Shown here: positions 53,640 to 64,000 of the stretch, piece by piece | Position numbering within the stretch: the stretch's first letter is position 1 | Layout: every line of letters starts with the position of its first letter | Assembly (NCBI RefSeq): GCF_964340395.1 | Contig: NC_135566.1 | Span: 7,420,001-7,484,000, forward strand | Reading direction: 5' to 3' | DNA: 64,000 bases | From: Glandiceps talaboti | Taxonomy: Eukaryota; Hemichordata; Enteropneusta; Spengelidae | The notes under the pieces: model-generated | Database searches by the model: none | Told to the model about the DNA's origin: nothing | Seen by the model: only the letters and a program-made list of their open reading frames with translations | Program-made: the position numbers and the translations under genes

Positions 53640-56600
53640 TTCTAGGCGGTATGCAATAAATGTGGCACGAACCATGCGTGTTTTCCTTCTTAAAATTTAC
53701 GTCATCAAAAAATGACACACATACTTTATATTCCCGCCTTTGAAGCATATGGTCTATCAATTCTGATAAAAAGACAATTGTTTTACTAGACTAGGCCAGA
53801 AGGCATTACTTGTATACATACATTGGTTGTGTTATCAGAATTTACCCACACGATGGATGTTTTTAAACGAATACAAACATACGGCCATGAAAAATAAATC
53901 TGCGTGCATTAGTTCCAAATGATTTCAATATGTGGTTGATTTCCTAGAGGCAATACGCAATACAAAACAACCAACTATATAAACATCTCTGTCGGACTAT
54001 AGTCATGGTTTACAGATTTGATAGCTAGCGCTTAACCAGTCATTGTTGGGACAGAGGGCATTCCGGGTAGACAACGTTTGAAATGTTGGTGTTTTAATAT
54101 TATGCAAACTTTTAAGGAATAGTTGACAATATTTCTATCTGATAACAATGAAAAATAATCAAATTGTGGAACTCAAAATTAGACCAAAATGATAGTATAA
54201 TATCGTATCTACTTTTTCTCCTGATCAAAATATGTAATGTATATTTTTTTATTCTTGACAAGTGATTCCAAAGTTAAACGATGCTAATTTTGTTATCAAA
54301 CCGTAAGGATGCTAAATAATGCAATATTGACCAAATTCAGCCCGTGCACTCCTGACATCGACTGTGCTAGGCTCTAGCTGGTAAAGGCGGACGCGGGGAT
54401 GGGGTGGGGTGGGGTTGGGGCAGGTTTCAAATAATATGCTTTATATTCCAAGGGACGCGATGTCCGGTCTGAATTTTGCAGGAATTTGCTTTCTGTAATA
54501 ATACCAGAGATGTCGGAGAGCAATGTATGTGATTAATTATTCAGTGTCCAGACTGTCAGATATGTAACCCCAGGATGTAACCTGATACACATTTCATGGA
54601 TACGATGTATATACGTACCGTTTATCGGGCATACTCATATATCGGTGATTTCAGCCGAGCAACTTCCTCTATGTGTGATGGGTGGGGGTTGGGTGGGGTG
54701 GGGGATGGTGTGTTTGTGAGCGCGCGCGTTTGCAATAACGTATTACTGTGCAGCTACCCATTGAATATCTACTTGTTAACACAAGTATGACAAACTTGGA
54801 CTTGGACAGCTTATTGGTTGATAGAAAAGATAACTTTGAAACCACACCATGACATTTATCTGTATGTAAATGTGTATTTAAAGTTAAGACATGAACTGAC
54901 TCGCCAATATGTGGCAATAAGCTATACTACAGCTTACCTCGTGTTCTACATGCGCTTCTGCGTCAGTTGATTTGAAGAAGGTACACGTATTTCCTCTGCA
55001 CGTCTTCTGTCGTAACTACACTGTTCATATTCCAAAGGCAAGCATTGGGTAATGGCGCTTTTTACATCCAATTAAAAAAAGTCAGTTTGGTACAAATATG
55101 CAAGAAGTCAGTATAGATAATTCACAGGCAGTTGGATCCGATTCAAAAGGGAAGTGAGCTTCAGACATCACTGAGAAATGTCCTCACGCGTTACACTCAT
55201 TTCAGCTCCAATATAGTGCATGGCTACATGAGACTGTTGTAGCACCAAGTGAAGTATTAAGAAATAAACTTAACAGCTGTTTTAGGGTAGTGTCGTGGGA
55301 CACGATTCGTGCATTCTCTAGATTTTTTTTTTGTCAGGAAGGCTTAGAGATCAGAAACACACGCACTTACTGTCTACTGGTCAGTTAGTTACCAGGACGA
55401 CAGAATCTTGAGTCTAGTGTTCGCTGTAACAGTTATATAGTGGAGCATGATTGTCGTTATATCAGGGGGTCAGATACTACTAGGTCTTGATGCCATTGTT
55501 ATTGTCTTCAGGAAGACCATGTCACCAAGACTACATGAGACAGCTGTTACGGTAGGTAGAAATGAAACTCTAAATAATAGGACAGGTGCTTTAGTTTTTA
55601 GTAACACCTTTATAAGTGCCACTGGGGAGACATCATGAAGGCTGGCACTCGAGATTGCTTCCAATGATCATGACCAAAATAACTTCCTGGTAAAAAGAAA
55701 ACCCCACAGTTCTCATAAAAGTACAGACTCCGACAGAGGTAAATATGCAATCAATAAATGCTGGAATAACAACTTACCAGTTATTGCAAACTTGAAAACA
55801 AACATTTCCTGTCAATGCATACATGGGTAGAAGAGTTAAGAAATCCACCATCACACTCTACTAGAGCATGCGAACAGAGAAAGTTTTGTTGGATCACCGA
55901 AATGTGGTTAAAGAGCAAGGAAACACTTGCACACATAGGAAAGCAAACTAAAATACACAGGATAAGAAAGAGCTGTGTACTCCTATATATTGATAATGAT
56001 AACGCCCACATACATACATCAACACTCACTCCTATAAACATGACATACAAGTATTGTAGTCCTAATACGCAGTTTCTCACTGGTCTGGAGTAAGCTCCTG
56101 TTCATGTCTCTGTATACTGTACCACTGCTTATGTCGTGCCATCCCACAGTTGTAAATGTGTCATTTCATCTTAGACTTGACAAAATGATTGTGATCAAGG
56201 CTGTACAAGATAACGAGGTAGAATATAACATGAAGTAGCATAAAAAAGCTCGACTGATTTTCAGGGTATCCATTCATTCTGTTCAGATTTCAAGGATCTT
56301 GCCTTCAACCACCATGGCAGCCTCCCCTTCCGTCATAGTCCATGAGCCAGATAGGGTGATTGGTTCCAAAAACTGGTACCAAACGATATTTTCACCAGTG
56401 ATGTATAATGCTATTCTAATATCAAAAATGATTGGTGGACATTCCAAATGAGTAGCTTTTGGAAATTATGCCACTTTTTAATATTATGCATAAATACAGC
56501 ACAAGGATTAAAATTCCAACTCTATATTCTAGGTCCTTGGCTCTACCACTAATACTTAGGTAGTTTTTTTCTGATTATTTCCTACACTAACAAGAATTAC

Positions 56601-56900
56601 TCTTTGTCTAGTACGGATTTTTACGACATATTATTACTGATATTGCGTTATTGGTGAATAATCGTTATTTTCGAACGTGAATGGTGAATGCTTAGAAATT
56701 AAATGCGTGAATCGTGAATGACAAAGCTCTGTGGGAATGTAACTTGTGAATTTAACCTCAACTTAAAACCATGCAATCGATGGCTCAATGATAGGTTCAG
56801 CAGGGCACTCACCGGTACAGTACGCAACAAATCGGAAAAGTCTATTCTTTTCATTAAACTTTATTACATTGTATAATCAATGGATATTATACCTGTCAGT
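53640..56900. other. gene-free stretch
   Basis: I find no supported exon. G-rich stretches occur at 54395-54422 and 54678-54705 (GGGTGGGGT-type), and an alternating CG patch at 54719-54728. Open frames on both strands are short and have no domain. Confidence 0.45.
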
Positions 56901-56914
56901 CAAATATTGCTGAC

Positions 56915-57265
56915 TAAAGACGTTAAAAATCAATATCATATTCGTTTTTATGTGTTTACACGATATAATAAACCGAGTCGGACATAGACCAATAAAATGG
57001 ATAGTTTTTTTTTTCTGTTTACACGGAAACCTCTAGACTTGCACAAGTCCCTAGAGAGATTTTTGTGCTTGTATGATTTCAGTTTTAGTTTTGATGTTTT
57101 CGAATAAAACGTTAACAAATCAACAATATCATATTCATTTTAATGTATTTTTATGTGTTTAAAAAGATATAGTAAACCGACTGACGATCATTTTTCACCA
57201 TTTACACGAAAACACGTACGCTGGCACAGTCCCTTGGGAGTTCTTTGGGTTGTTATTCAGTTTGA
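56915..57265. repeat. imperfect tandem duplication, unit about 190 bases
   Basis: AATATCATATTC, TTTTTATGTGTTTA, ATAAACCGA, TTTACACGGAAAC and GCACAAGTCCCTAG occur in that order at 56930-57055 and again, diverged, at 57125-57235. Confidence 0.75.
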
Positions 57266-58860
57266 ACACTTTTGTAAAGGAAAATGTCCCCATTAAAACA
57301 TTCCCAGTTACTAGCTTTGGTAGTCTCACAAGGCTGTTCACAACTTGAATGACTCACTCAGGTCACTATTTCACACAAAAGAATACACTTGTGTTAAAGA
57401 CGTCGAATTTGTACGTTTTTGAATTTGTTGCGTTTTCGGTCATTTACAAGACTCCGCTTTCGCCCACGAACTTAGTTTTCGATGATGCAGTTTCGACAGC
57501 GTTTCCAAATTGTTGTGCTGTCATGCACGTGTTTGTAGTCTCCATAAAATGGTAGATGCAAACGCAACAAAGTAGATGTAACTTCTGTGTTTTCATTTGA
57601 AAACGGCATCACGTAATTATGTAAAGATACATGAATTGTTGATATTAAAGTATGGTTTCTAGAATTTTAATGGTCAAATCTATCGCCGGTGCTTGTTACG
57701 CCTTCAACATAAATATCATACATATACAAGATATGTGCATGCACACTTCCTCCTTAGCGGCGCACATTTGCAGTTCTAAAGAACAATGGTTAGTCTGCAA
57801 AGTTTGGCAAAAGAATGTCAGAAGGTAGAAAGTATATTGGTTAGGGAAATGGTTCCTGTTAAAATCTGTTATAATGATTTATAATAAAACAAAGAGCATG
57901 TGTCACATTGCATACGAATTAATCAAAGTGGTGACACGTTGTACATTTAGTAATAATGTGAAAAGATTAAGTATAGTGTCATAAAACATTACCTAAAAGC
58001 TTGGATAAGTAAAGTCATCAAACAATATTGCAATATGGAAGACAGTTTCATACCTATCTGTCGTTTGGTAGTCTTCATTTCATTGGCCAAATAATAGTGG
58101 CAAGTGTAACTCTTGGTAAAAAAGTTTGGTTGCTGACATTCACATGTTTGCCTCTTTCCCGCTCCGAAACTTTATAAGTATTAAGTATGTAAAGTACTTC
58201 ACAGCAAGTGTGGTTACTGACATTTGAATTTTTCGAGCTTTCCTGCTGACAACTTCATAAATTATGTAAAGGTAATTTTAAAATGATACAGAGCTTAAAG
58301 GCTTGCACACTCTTCTTCAACATTTTACAGAAGAAATAAGTTAACAAAACAAGGGTTCTGACATTTCATTTATTTAGGAAGTGGACATCATACAACTACC
58401 ATAAAATAACACGACTAACCTTCCTATAAGTCTTCAAAAACAGTTCTTATTGGCTGCACAATGCAAAACGCCTTTAAAATCACTACCATAGTAATACATG
58501 TGTTTCCACATCACAAGTATCAAGTAACATTTCAATGTTTTGAGATGTCAAATGTTTCTTTTTTTAAATCATCTGCACTACAGCTTTCATACAGATAAAT
58601 AGTAAAAAATATAATTGTCATTGCTAATACAGTCGAAATTTAACAAGTCAAGTTAAAAGTTTTAAGAAATGGCAGTTGCTGTGTTGATGACAGTTTTGGA
58701 AATGTCGACTTTCAAAGGAAGTTCATAATATAATTCAATGACCTACGTTCTTCTAATTCACAGAAAATACTTTATATATATGTGTAAGTACTGAAAGTGT
58801 GGCAGGTGGGGCATTATTCAAGAAACGTGAAGCTTGTGAGTAAATTTCTTGTCTAACTCT
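57266..58860. other. gene-free stretch
   Basis: No exon or clear repeat is recognised. A phrase of the form GGTTGCTGACATTCACATGTTTGCCTC recurs in diverged form about 85 bases later (58130-58260). Confidence 0.45.
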
Positions 58861-59165
58861 AGTGAAGGGGCATAAGCTGGGTTATATGTCTGTTGCAGGT
58901 ATTTTGGCGGGATGTTAAAATGTACCTGGAGTGTTCTACTTGCTGAAGCATAGTTGAATATCACTTGTTATCGGCAAATTCCAAACCTAGTATAAAACAT
59001 TGTCAATTCAATTACAGCTAAATGTCAGGGAAAATAACACTATGCCATCAACTGTTTTAACAACGGAAACAATGATGTTAAATGCCATCAAGAGCATATA
59101 TCAACATTAGCTACTTGATGGTTTAGGCAAGTTTTCCACTCAAATAAAAACGCTTATAAACCCCA
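58861..59165. mobile_element. diverged TTAA-family MITE (copy c)
   Basis: It starts AGTGAAGGGGCATAAGCTGG and follows the family order (GTTCTACTTGCTGAAGCATA, CATCAACTGTTTTAACAACG, ATATCAACATTAG). The right end is decayed. Confidence 0.6.
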
Positions 59166-59594
59166 CTTCTTGATTTTCTCTACCTTCATCTTTGGTAAGC
59201 AAACAATCTGCATGTTATATTTTTCACAATTACTATGCTAATGCACAGTTTCAAGAAAATCAGTACAAAACAATGAGCTATACTTGTACTATACTAATTC
59301 TTTAAAATTCATTGGCAACAACCAATTGCTGTAAACATTTTTTTTATTATGTGAGGCGAGTCCCTGAAATCATCTTTTAAGTCAAGAGGTGAGCACTTAA
59401 AATCATACGTTCTGAGCGCATTTATAAACATAATGGGTATTGCATATTTTGTTACAATGCAAACTTGAAACTAATGTGATATAACATCCTGACCACATGA
59501 TCCTGGTCATATGGCATACAATGTGATAATTACTTACTAGTGTTTAAAAAGTTACAGGAATTATTTAATCAAATTCTCTATGTCATCTAAAACA

Positions 59595-59971
59595 TTAAAG
59601 GGGCACAGGCTGAGTTTAGACAATTTTTGGACGCAATTTTTCTTGCACAAGAAGTGTTACATATTGTATTTTACTTACTGAAGCACTCATTCGTTACTTG
59701 ATACTGGTATAACTCAATCGAGGTATTTAGATATAATACATGAAAGATTTGATGACATAATTGTTGGTACGTATCAATAAATCTGCAGAAATCCCTTGCA
59801 TTACATGAACAACGAATGAGTTGGATGGTTGGTAAGAAGTGACACGTCACAGGCTACATGAATCGTTGTAAACACTATACTTGATTGCTTAGCCATGGTT
59901 TTATGTAAAGTTAGTATTTTGTATTACTAACCAAAGTAAAAACTGTCTAAACTTAGCCTGTGCTCCTTTAA
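59595..59971. mobile_element. intact TTAA MITE (copy d)
   Basis: TTAA flanks both sides. The inverted ends (AGGGGCACAGGCTGAGTTTA and TAAACTTAGCCTGTGCTCCT, extending to about 28 bases with GACA/TGTC) are nearly perfect. The 377-base element has no ORF. It is the best-preserved member of the family in the window. Confidence 0.9.
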
Positions 59972-60299
59972 AGAGTTACAAATAGCACCATGGATTCTGG
60001 GTCTACAATTTACAAAATGACAACTTATCACAATACTTATAACATTTTACTCTATTCTAATAAAAAAAATAAATCAGCAATACATATAATTTTTAGATAA
60101 GAAAGTCAATTATGATGACTTGAAAAGGCAAGGAAAAGCAAATTGAAAGACTCCATGTGAAAAAAAGTTTAGGAGTCCATACAGATCTGTTGGATATTCT
60201 TTTACCATTGTTAACTTCTTGTACAGTACAGTAGCATATTGAATAATTAAGGAAAGTTTACGGTAATATCTTTCATAGTTACCCATATAACTCTTTGCG

Positions 60300-60605
60300 T
60301 TCAGGACTGTATAACAGCTGCCTGCTGTTTGTTTCTGAGTGGCTAAAGTCCTTGGGCAAGATTTGAACCACGACTGTGCTTCAGTCAACCCAGCTGTATA
60401 ATTGGGGACCTGGTAGGATGTAGGTTGCAATGTGAAGGCTTTAATCCTATGCGCTGAAATGGCTGCAATGGATTGTATGCTCCCCGGGGAGTTGAGGAAG
60501 ACTAAGGGCCGTTGTGCCGTTCTGATTCGAGCCAGGGGTAATAAATTGTAAAGCGCTTTGAGCACGGTGTGGGAAAGCGCTATATAAGAACCCAACATTA
60601 TATGT
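60300..60605 (+). mobile_element. SINE body with LINE-like tail
   Basis: GAGTGGCTAAAGTCCTTGGG, CAACCCAGCTGTATAATTGG and GACCTGGTAGGATGTAGGTT match the elements at 40870 and 61741. The 3' part TGTAAAGCGCTTTGAGCACG...GAAAGCGCTATATAAGAA is the tail style of SINEs mobilised by CR1/L2-type LINEs. The tRNA-like head is not clear here. A long reverse-strand open frame (60110-60622) is simply this repeat read backwards. Confidence 0.7.
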
Positions 60606-61190
60606 ATATATATACGCCCCAAGCGTTATTACCCAGCAACAAATTGACAAATAGAGTTCCTTCTATACTATTCCCATCAACTGTTTTTCCAACATGGCTG
60701 CCTCTAGCACTCAAATTACCTTTGAATTTGTTGAAGGTGCTTCCACATCAAGATGTTGATACAGCTTCAGTAACAAAGATGAGCAAAGGCCACAATTTCG
60801 GAGGACCACAGACTGAAAACTGCGTAATTAGGCTTATCATCTTTACAAAATGGGGCACAAATTGGGTATCGAATCATTGATATCGACCAATCAAGTTAAC
60901 CATCAGGGGCATACTAATATATATCACCCTGAACGAAAGGAGTTTATGGATGATTACAAAAGCCATTGCAGTAAAATATCTTGATTATTCAAAGTGGTGT
61001 AGTCGTATTTCTGTACTTTCATTTGGTGATTTGGGTACACAAACACAGCATGTAGATAAAGCCTGCAGAAATACATAATATTGAAAGCAGTGAAGATAAT
61101 AAAGTCTCATTAAGTAGGATTTGGTAAAACTAGAAACGATTCAATGTTTGGAATTTCAACTCTCCTACTTGCTTATATACAAGTTACAAA
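60606..61190. other. gene-free stretch
   Basis: No exon is recognised. It may be 3'UTR or downstream flank of the reverse-strand gene ending at 61509. Confidence 0.4.
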
Positions 61191-61204
61191 GGCAACCTGA
61201 TATT

Positions 61205-61325
61205 ATATTCATTACCATAGCAACTTTGCCAATTACCATAGCAACCTTTGTCAAATCACCCTAGCAATTTTCTGTCAATTACCATAGCAATTTTGTCATG
61301 TTACCATAGCAACTGTCTGTCAAAT
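61205..61325. repeat. short tandem repeat of TTACCATAGCAACTTT
   Basis: Five units of about 22-30 bases carry CCATAGCAAC or a close variant (61215, 61238, 61258, 61283, 61305 approximately). The core resembles a half X-box, the RFX-factor site, so the array could bind RFX proteins, but it may equally be a neutral minisatellite. It lies just downstream of the reverse-strand gene. Confidence 0.7.
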
Positions 61326-61508
61326 CTTCTCTCTACCAGCCATTTTTTGGGAAGCAAATAGAATTGGTGGATAGACAATGTTTTCCTTACTGTCATTACA
61401 ATCCACATGCACATTTTATCTGGGTTAATCTTCTTTGCCTTCTGAGGCTACCATCTTGTAGTGTATTCCAGCATCAGGTTATTTTCACATATAAAGGTGT
61501 TTACCTCT

Positions 61509-62740
61509 TTATTCTCCTTGTACTGCTTGACTAACACATGCTGCGAGAAGCTCATCAACTTCATCCCCGTCAGCTTGTGGATCTATATCAATCTCCTGCA
61601 AAAAGATAAACACCGGTGATGTTTTTATAACTTCCTGTTTTTGGTATGTGTTTAGTATCTATCACTATCACATATTCACATTAATGATTTAAATTTGTTG
61701 TTTGGTTGCGGATATTGCTAAATACTCCACTCTAATATTTGAATAATAATAATAATAATAATAATAATATTAGTTTTTATATAGCAATTTCCAACACTGT
61801 TCAAAGTGCTGTAATATTATTACTCCTGGCACGATGGTTTAACTGCACAAAGGCACTTTATTCTTACCCAACTCCCCGGACGCATACAATCTATTGCAGC
61901 CCGTGAGTGCATAGGATGAAAGCATTCACATGGCAACCTCTATCCTACCAGGTCCCTATTACACAGCTGGATTGACAGTTATATGTAGGGTATATAGCTA
62001 AAAGTTTAATTAAGAGTAACAAAAAAAAATCTTTCTCCATACCTTCTACTCTATTACACATCACACTTATTTATGTAGTTGTACTTCTTGACACATGCTT
62101 CATGCCTATTGGAACATTTACCTCAGCACAGGGGCAAGAAGTGTGATGCTCCTCACTTTTAGTGTTCAACTTTTTCATGTGATTCGTGATTAAACCTTTG
62201 AAGAATTTTCACAAATGTATACAAATACCATAGAGAGGAGAGTGCTAAAATAAACTTTCAGGTCAGATTTGACAAGAACATTTCAAGACATCTCACACGT
62301 TTAAGGCTTCATTCTCACCTCATTTATTGATTTGAGTAGCTTCACTATCATCTTCCGTACTCCTGATAATTTGGTTTTGGCATCCTCTGCTTCCTTGGCT
62401 TTGTTTTCTGCTTGGCTTTGATATGTGCCAACCAGCTACAACAAAAGATTACATGTACATGTGAACATTATACTTTTAAACTGGCATAATTTTATAGAAA
62501 AGATACGTAATTTATGATATGCAAGTCATATCTATATGAAGTATGTAACTATATATATACATCAACAGCTTGAAAAAGATGTGCTGGACACACTGAAATA
62601 TCTCTCTCTCTCTACACACACACACACACACACACAAATGAAAGAAGACGAGTATGTTATTACATTATGGATTTCCACGGTCCATTTCAACAAATGGATC
62701 ATCAGATGTATGCGTGGGCCAGTGGACTCGCCGACTGATA

Positions 62741-62771
<31 letters not shown>

Positions 62772-63624
62772 TTATATATAATATACAGCAATATAACATG
62801 TGTATACATAATTCAGTCTTAATTAACAGTTCACGTAATGTCATATGTACAGTTTCTTATCATTTAGTTTCAGTAATAACCTTATTATACATGTTAAGCA
62901 GGAAAGTGTCACTTTCCAGAACATTGTTGAGCCACACACTGAATGCACATATTAAGTCATAAGCAAAGTGTCAGGGAGTTTTATACACACAACTTTGATA
63001 GCACACTGACAGACAGACAGACAGACTTACATACCTTTCGAAGACCTTTTTCATAATGATCTAAGAAATCATCCAGTGGAAAATTGCACAGATCGCCAAC
63101 AGTTAAGTTATTGACTTCATCCTGGTTCATTGTCCATGATGGTGGAAGGAAATACCTCAAACATGACCTAGGATTGAGAAACAGTCATAACTTGTGTGAA
63201 CAGTTACCATGACATGATAAACACTTGGTTTCTGTGTACACATAGGCTTGTCTGATAAGAGACATTACACTTGGCCATTTATCCTTCAAGCTGACATAGC
63301 CACATGTCAAATCACACTTGCTCTGCGTTCATGACTAAAATTACTTTGGCAAAAGCCAACAGTTACACACACACACGCACGCACACACACACACGCACGC
63401 ATGCACGTGATAATAAGATGTGTGAGCCTGACTGACCTATAACCTTGTGCTAATTTATTCACTTCTGCTGGGTCTGCCTTGCTACTTTGGGGTTGTACTT
63501 CTTGAGTTTCTATGACAGGTTCCACTTTCTCTTCGACATCAATCTCCTTTTTTGGTTCCTTCTCTTCCTTAGTTTCACTCTCAACAGTCACTTCTTGTGC
63601 AACAACCATTGCTTTCTTCGATTC
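61509..63624 (-). CDS. unrecognised acidic coiled-coil protein, C-terminal exons (5' end beyond window or unplaced)
   Basis: Four coding exons, in transcript order: 63624-63437, 63167-63035, 62435-62319, 61595-61509, all GT-AG, giving 174 residues and a TAA stop. The first part is glutamate/lysine-rich (ESETKEEKEPKKEIDVEEKV) and looks disordered. Then comes a folded-looking segment with RYFLPPSWTMNQDEVNNL and LCNFPLDDFLDHYEKGLRK, a helical, probably coiled-coil stretch (residues about 108-146), and an acidic end. Exon 63624 begins in phase 0, so more coding sequence must lie upstream. The intron before it is a tandem array of exon-edge copies. I do not recognise the family; consistent phases across three introns and sharp sites are the main evidence that it is a real gene. 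Confidence 0.8.
61741..61975 (-). mobile_element. SINE with (AAT)n tail, same family as 60300-60605
   Basis: On the reverse strand it reads CCAGCTGTGTAATAGGGACC, TGGTAGGATAGAGGTTGCCA, GGCTGCAATAGATTGTATGC and finally a (ATT)n tail. The GCACTTTGAACAGTGTTGG block matches the LINE-like tail. It lies in the last intron of the reverse-strand gene. Confidence 0.75.
62607..62775. repeat. (CT)n, (CA)n and (TACA)n microsatellites
   Basis: Short CT and CA runs at 62600-62637 and a TACA run at 62740-62770, in an intron of the reverse-strand gene. Confidence 0.9.
63362..63402. repeat. (CA)n/(CGCA)n microsatellite
   Basis: CA and GCAC repeats about 35 bases past the donor end of exon 63437-63624 in transcript order. 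Confidence 0.9.
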
Positions 63625-63976
63625 CTGCAGGAATATATTAATAAATGGATTCCACATGCTAATAAGATCATTTGCATAAACTAATGGGATAGCACATAAA
63701 CTCCACATACACTACTCTCTATAGTCACTTCTTGTGCATCAACCATTGCTTTCTTGGATTCCTGCATGAATATATTATTATTCATAAATGGATTCCACAT
63801 ACACATACTAATAAGGCTATTTGCACAAACTAAAGAAACAGCATATAAACTCCACATACACTACTGAGGCATTTCTGCAATAACCATTGCTTTCTTGAAT
63901 TCCTGTATGAATATATCAATACATACATTTCGCATACTAATCAGCTAATCTGCATAAAGAGTTCCTGCTATGATTC
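63625..63976 (-). repeat. tandem array of exon-edge copies, unit about 137-141 bases
   Basis: The acceptor and first codons of exon 63624-63437 (GAATCGAAGAAAGCAATGGT on the reverse strand) recur with acceptors ending before 63761 and 63902, and in shortened form before 63976. Each is preceded by a TATATTC(A/C)TGCAG-like acceptor and followed by AGTAGTGTATGTGGAGTTTA and similar intron sequence. The array runs to the window edge and may continue. Confidence 0.85.
63711..63761 (-). CDS. candidate 51-base cassette exon
   Basis: In the tandem array, the second copy reads ESKKAMVDAQEVTIESS (17 codons) between an acceptor TTCATGCAG and a donor GTATGTGG. It starts and ends in phase 0, the same phase at which the downstream exon begins, so inclusion would add 17 residues without a frame change. 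The third copy (start 63902) has an in-frame TAG. It could be a real alternative exon or a decoy from array expansion. Confidence 0.35.
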
Positions 63977-64000
63977 CTACATGAAGATATTATAAACTGA

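Noticed and set aside
56313-56450. Short open frame beginning MAASPSVIVHEPDRVIG
   Set aside because: 45 codons, no homology recognised, no supporting splice sites or conservation evidence.
60110-60622. 170-codon reverse-strand open frame
   Set aside because: It runs through a SINE body and tail in antisense and has no domain.

Overview
The window is animal nuclear DNA: AT-rich, intron-rich, dense in microsatellites and small transposons, with GT-AG introns and no bacterial features. Gene content (SEC14-like/tocopherol-associated-protein family, a cytosolic sulfotransferase) and two types of tRNA-derived SINE suggest an invertebrate, most likely a deuterostome such as an amphioxus or hemichordate. 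That placement is inference; the species cannot be read from the sequence.

Layout. 1-3139: gene-free DNA ending in a degenerate tandem satellite. 3140-42060: three complete tandem SEC14-like genes, all on the + strand (3140-12227, 19492-28161, 33295-42060). Each has 11 coding exons with the same intron positions and phases, and each encodes about 393-408 residues with the order CRAL-TRIO N-terminal helices, CRAL-TRIO/SEC14 lipid-binding domain, GOLD domain. Their introns and spacers hold many miniature inverted-repeat elements (MITEs), foldbacks, SINE pieces and satellites. 42061-48207: repeats and one disrupted unknown ORF. 48325-49245: an intact, single-exon cytosolic sulfotransferase with a CRE palindrome and a TATA-like box upstream. 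49246-61508: no recognisable gene, but LINE, SINE and MITE remnants. 61509-63624: the last four coding exons, on the - strand, of an unrecognised acidic, partly coiled-coil protein that continues beyond the window. Its upstream intron is a tandem array of copies of its own exon edge.

Function. The three SEC14-like proteins should bind and transfer small lipids such as phosphoinositides, squalene or tocopherol. The sulfotransferase should move sulfate from PAPS to small hydroxyl or amine acceptors. Nothing in the sequence links them into one pathway, and I see no clearly new biological system. The most interesting signals are: a phase-compatible copy of the SEC14-like last exon inside intron 6 of gene 2; the exon-edge tandem array with a symmetric 51-base candidate cassette exon at the right end; exon-by-exon mosaic similarity among the three paralogues; a MITE whose end has become a 53-base minisatellite; and an unknown ORF broken by a 26-base tandem duplication.
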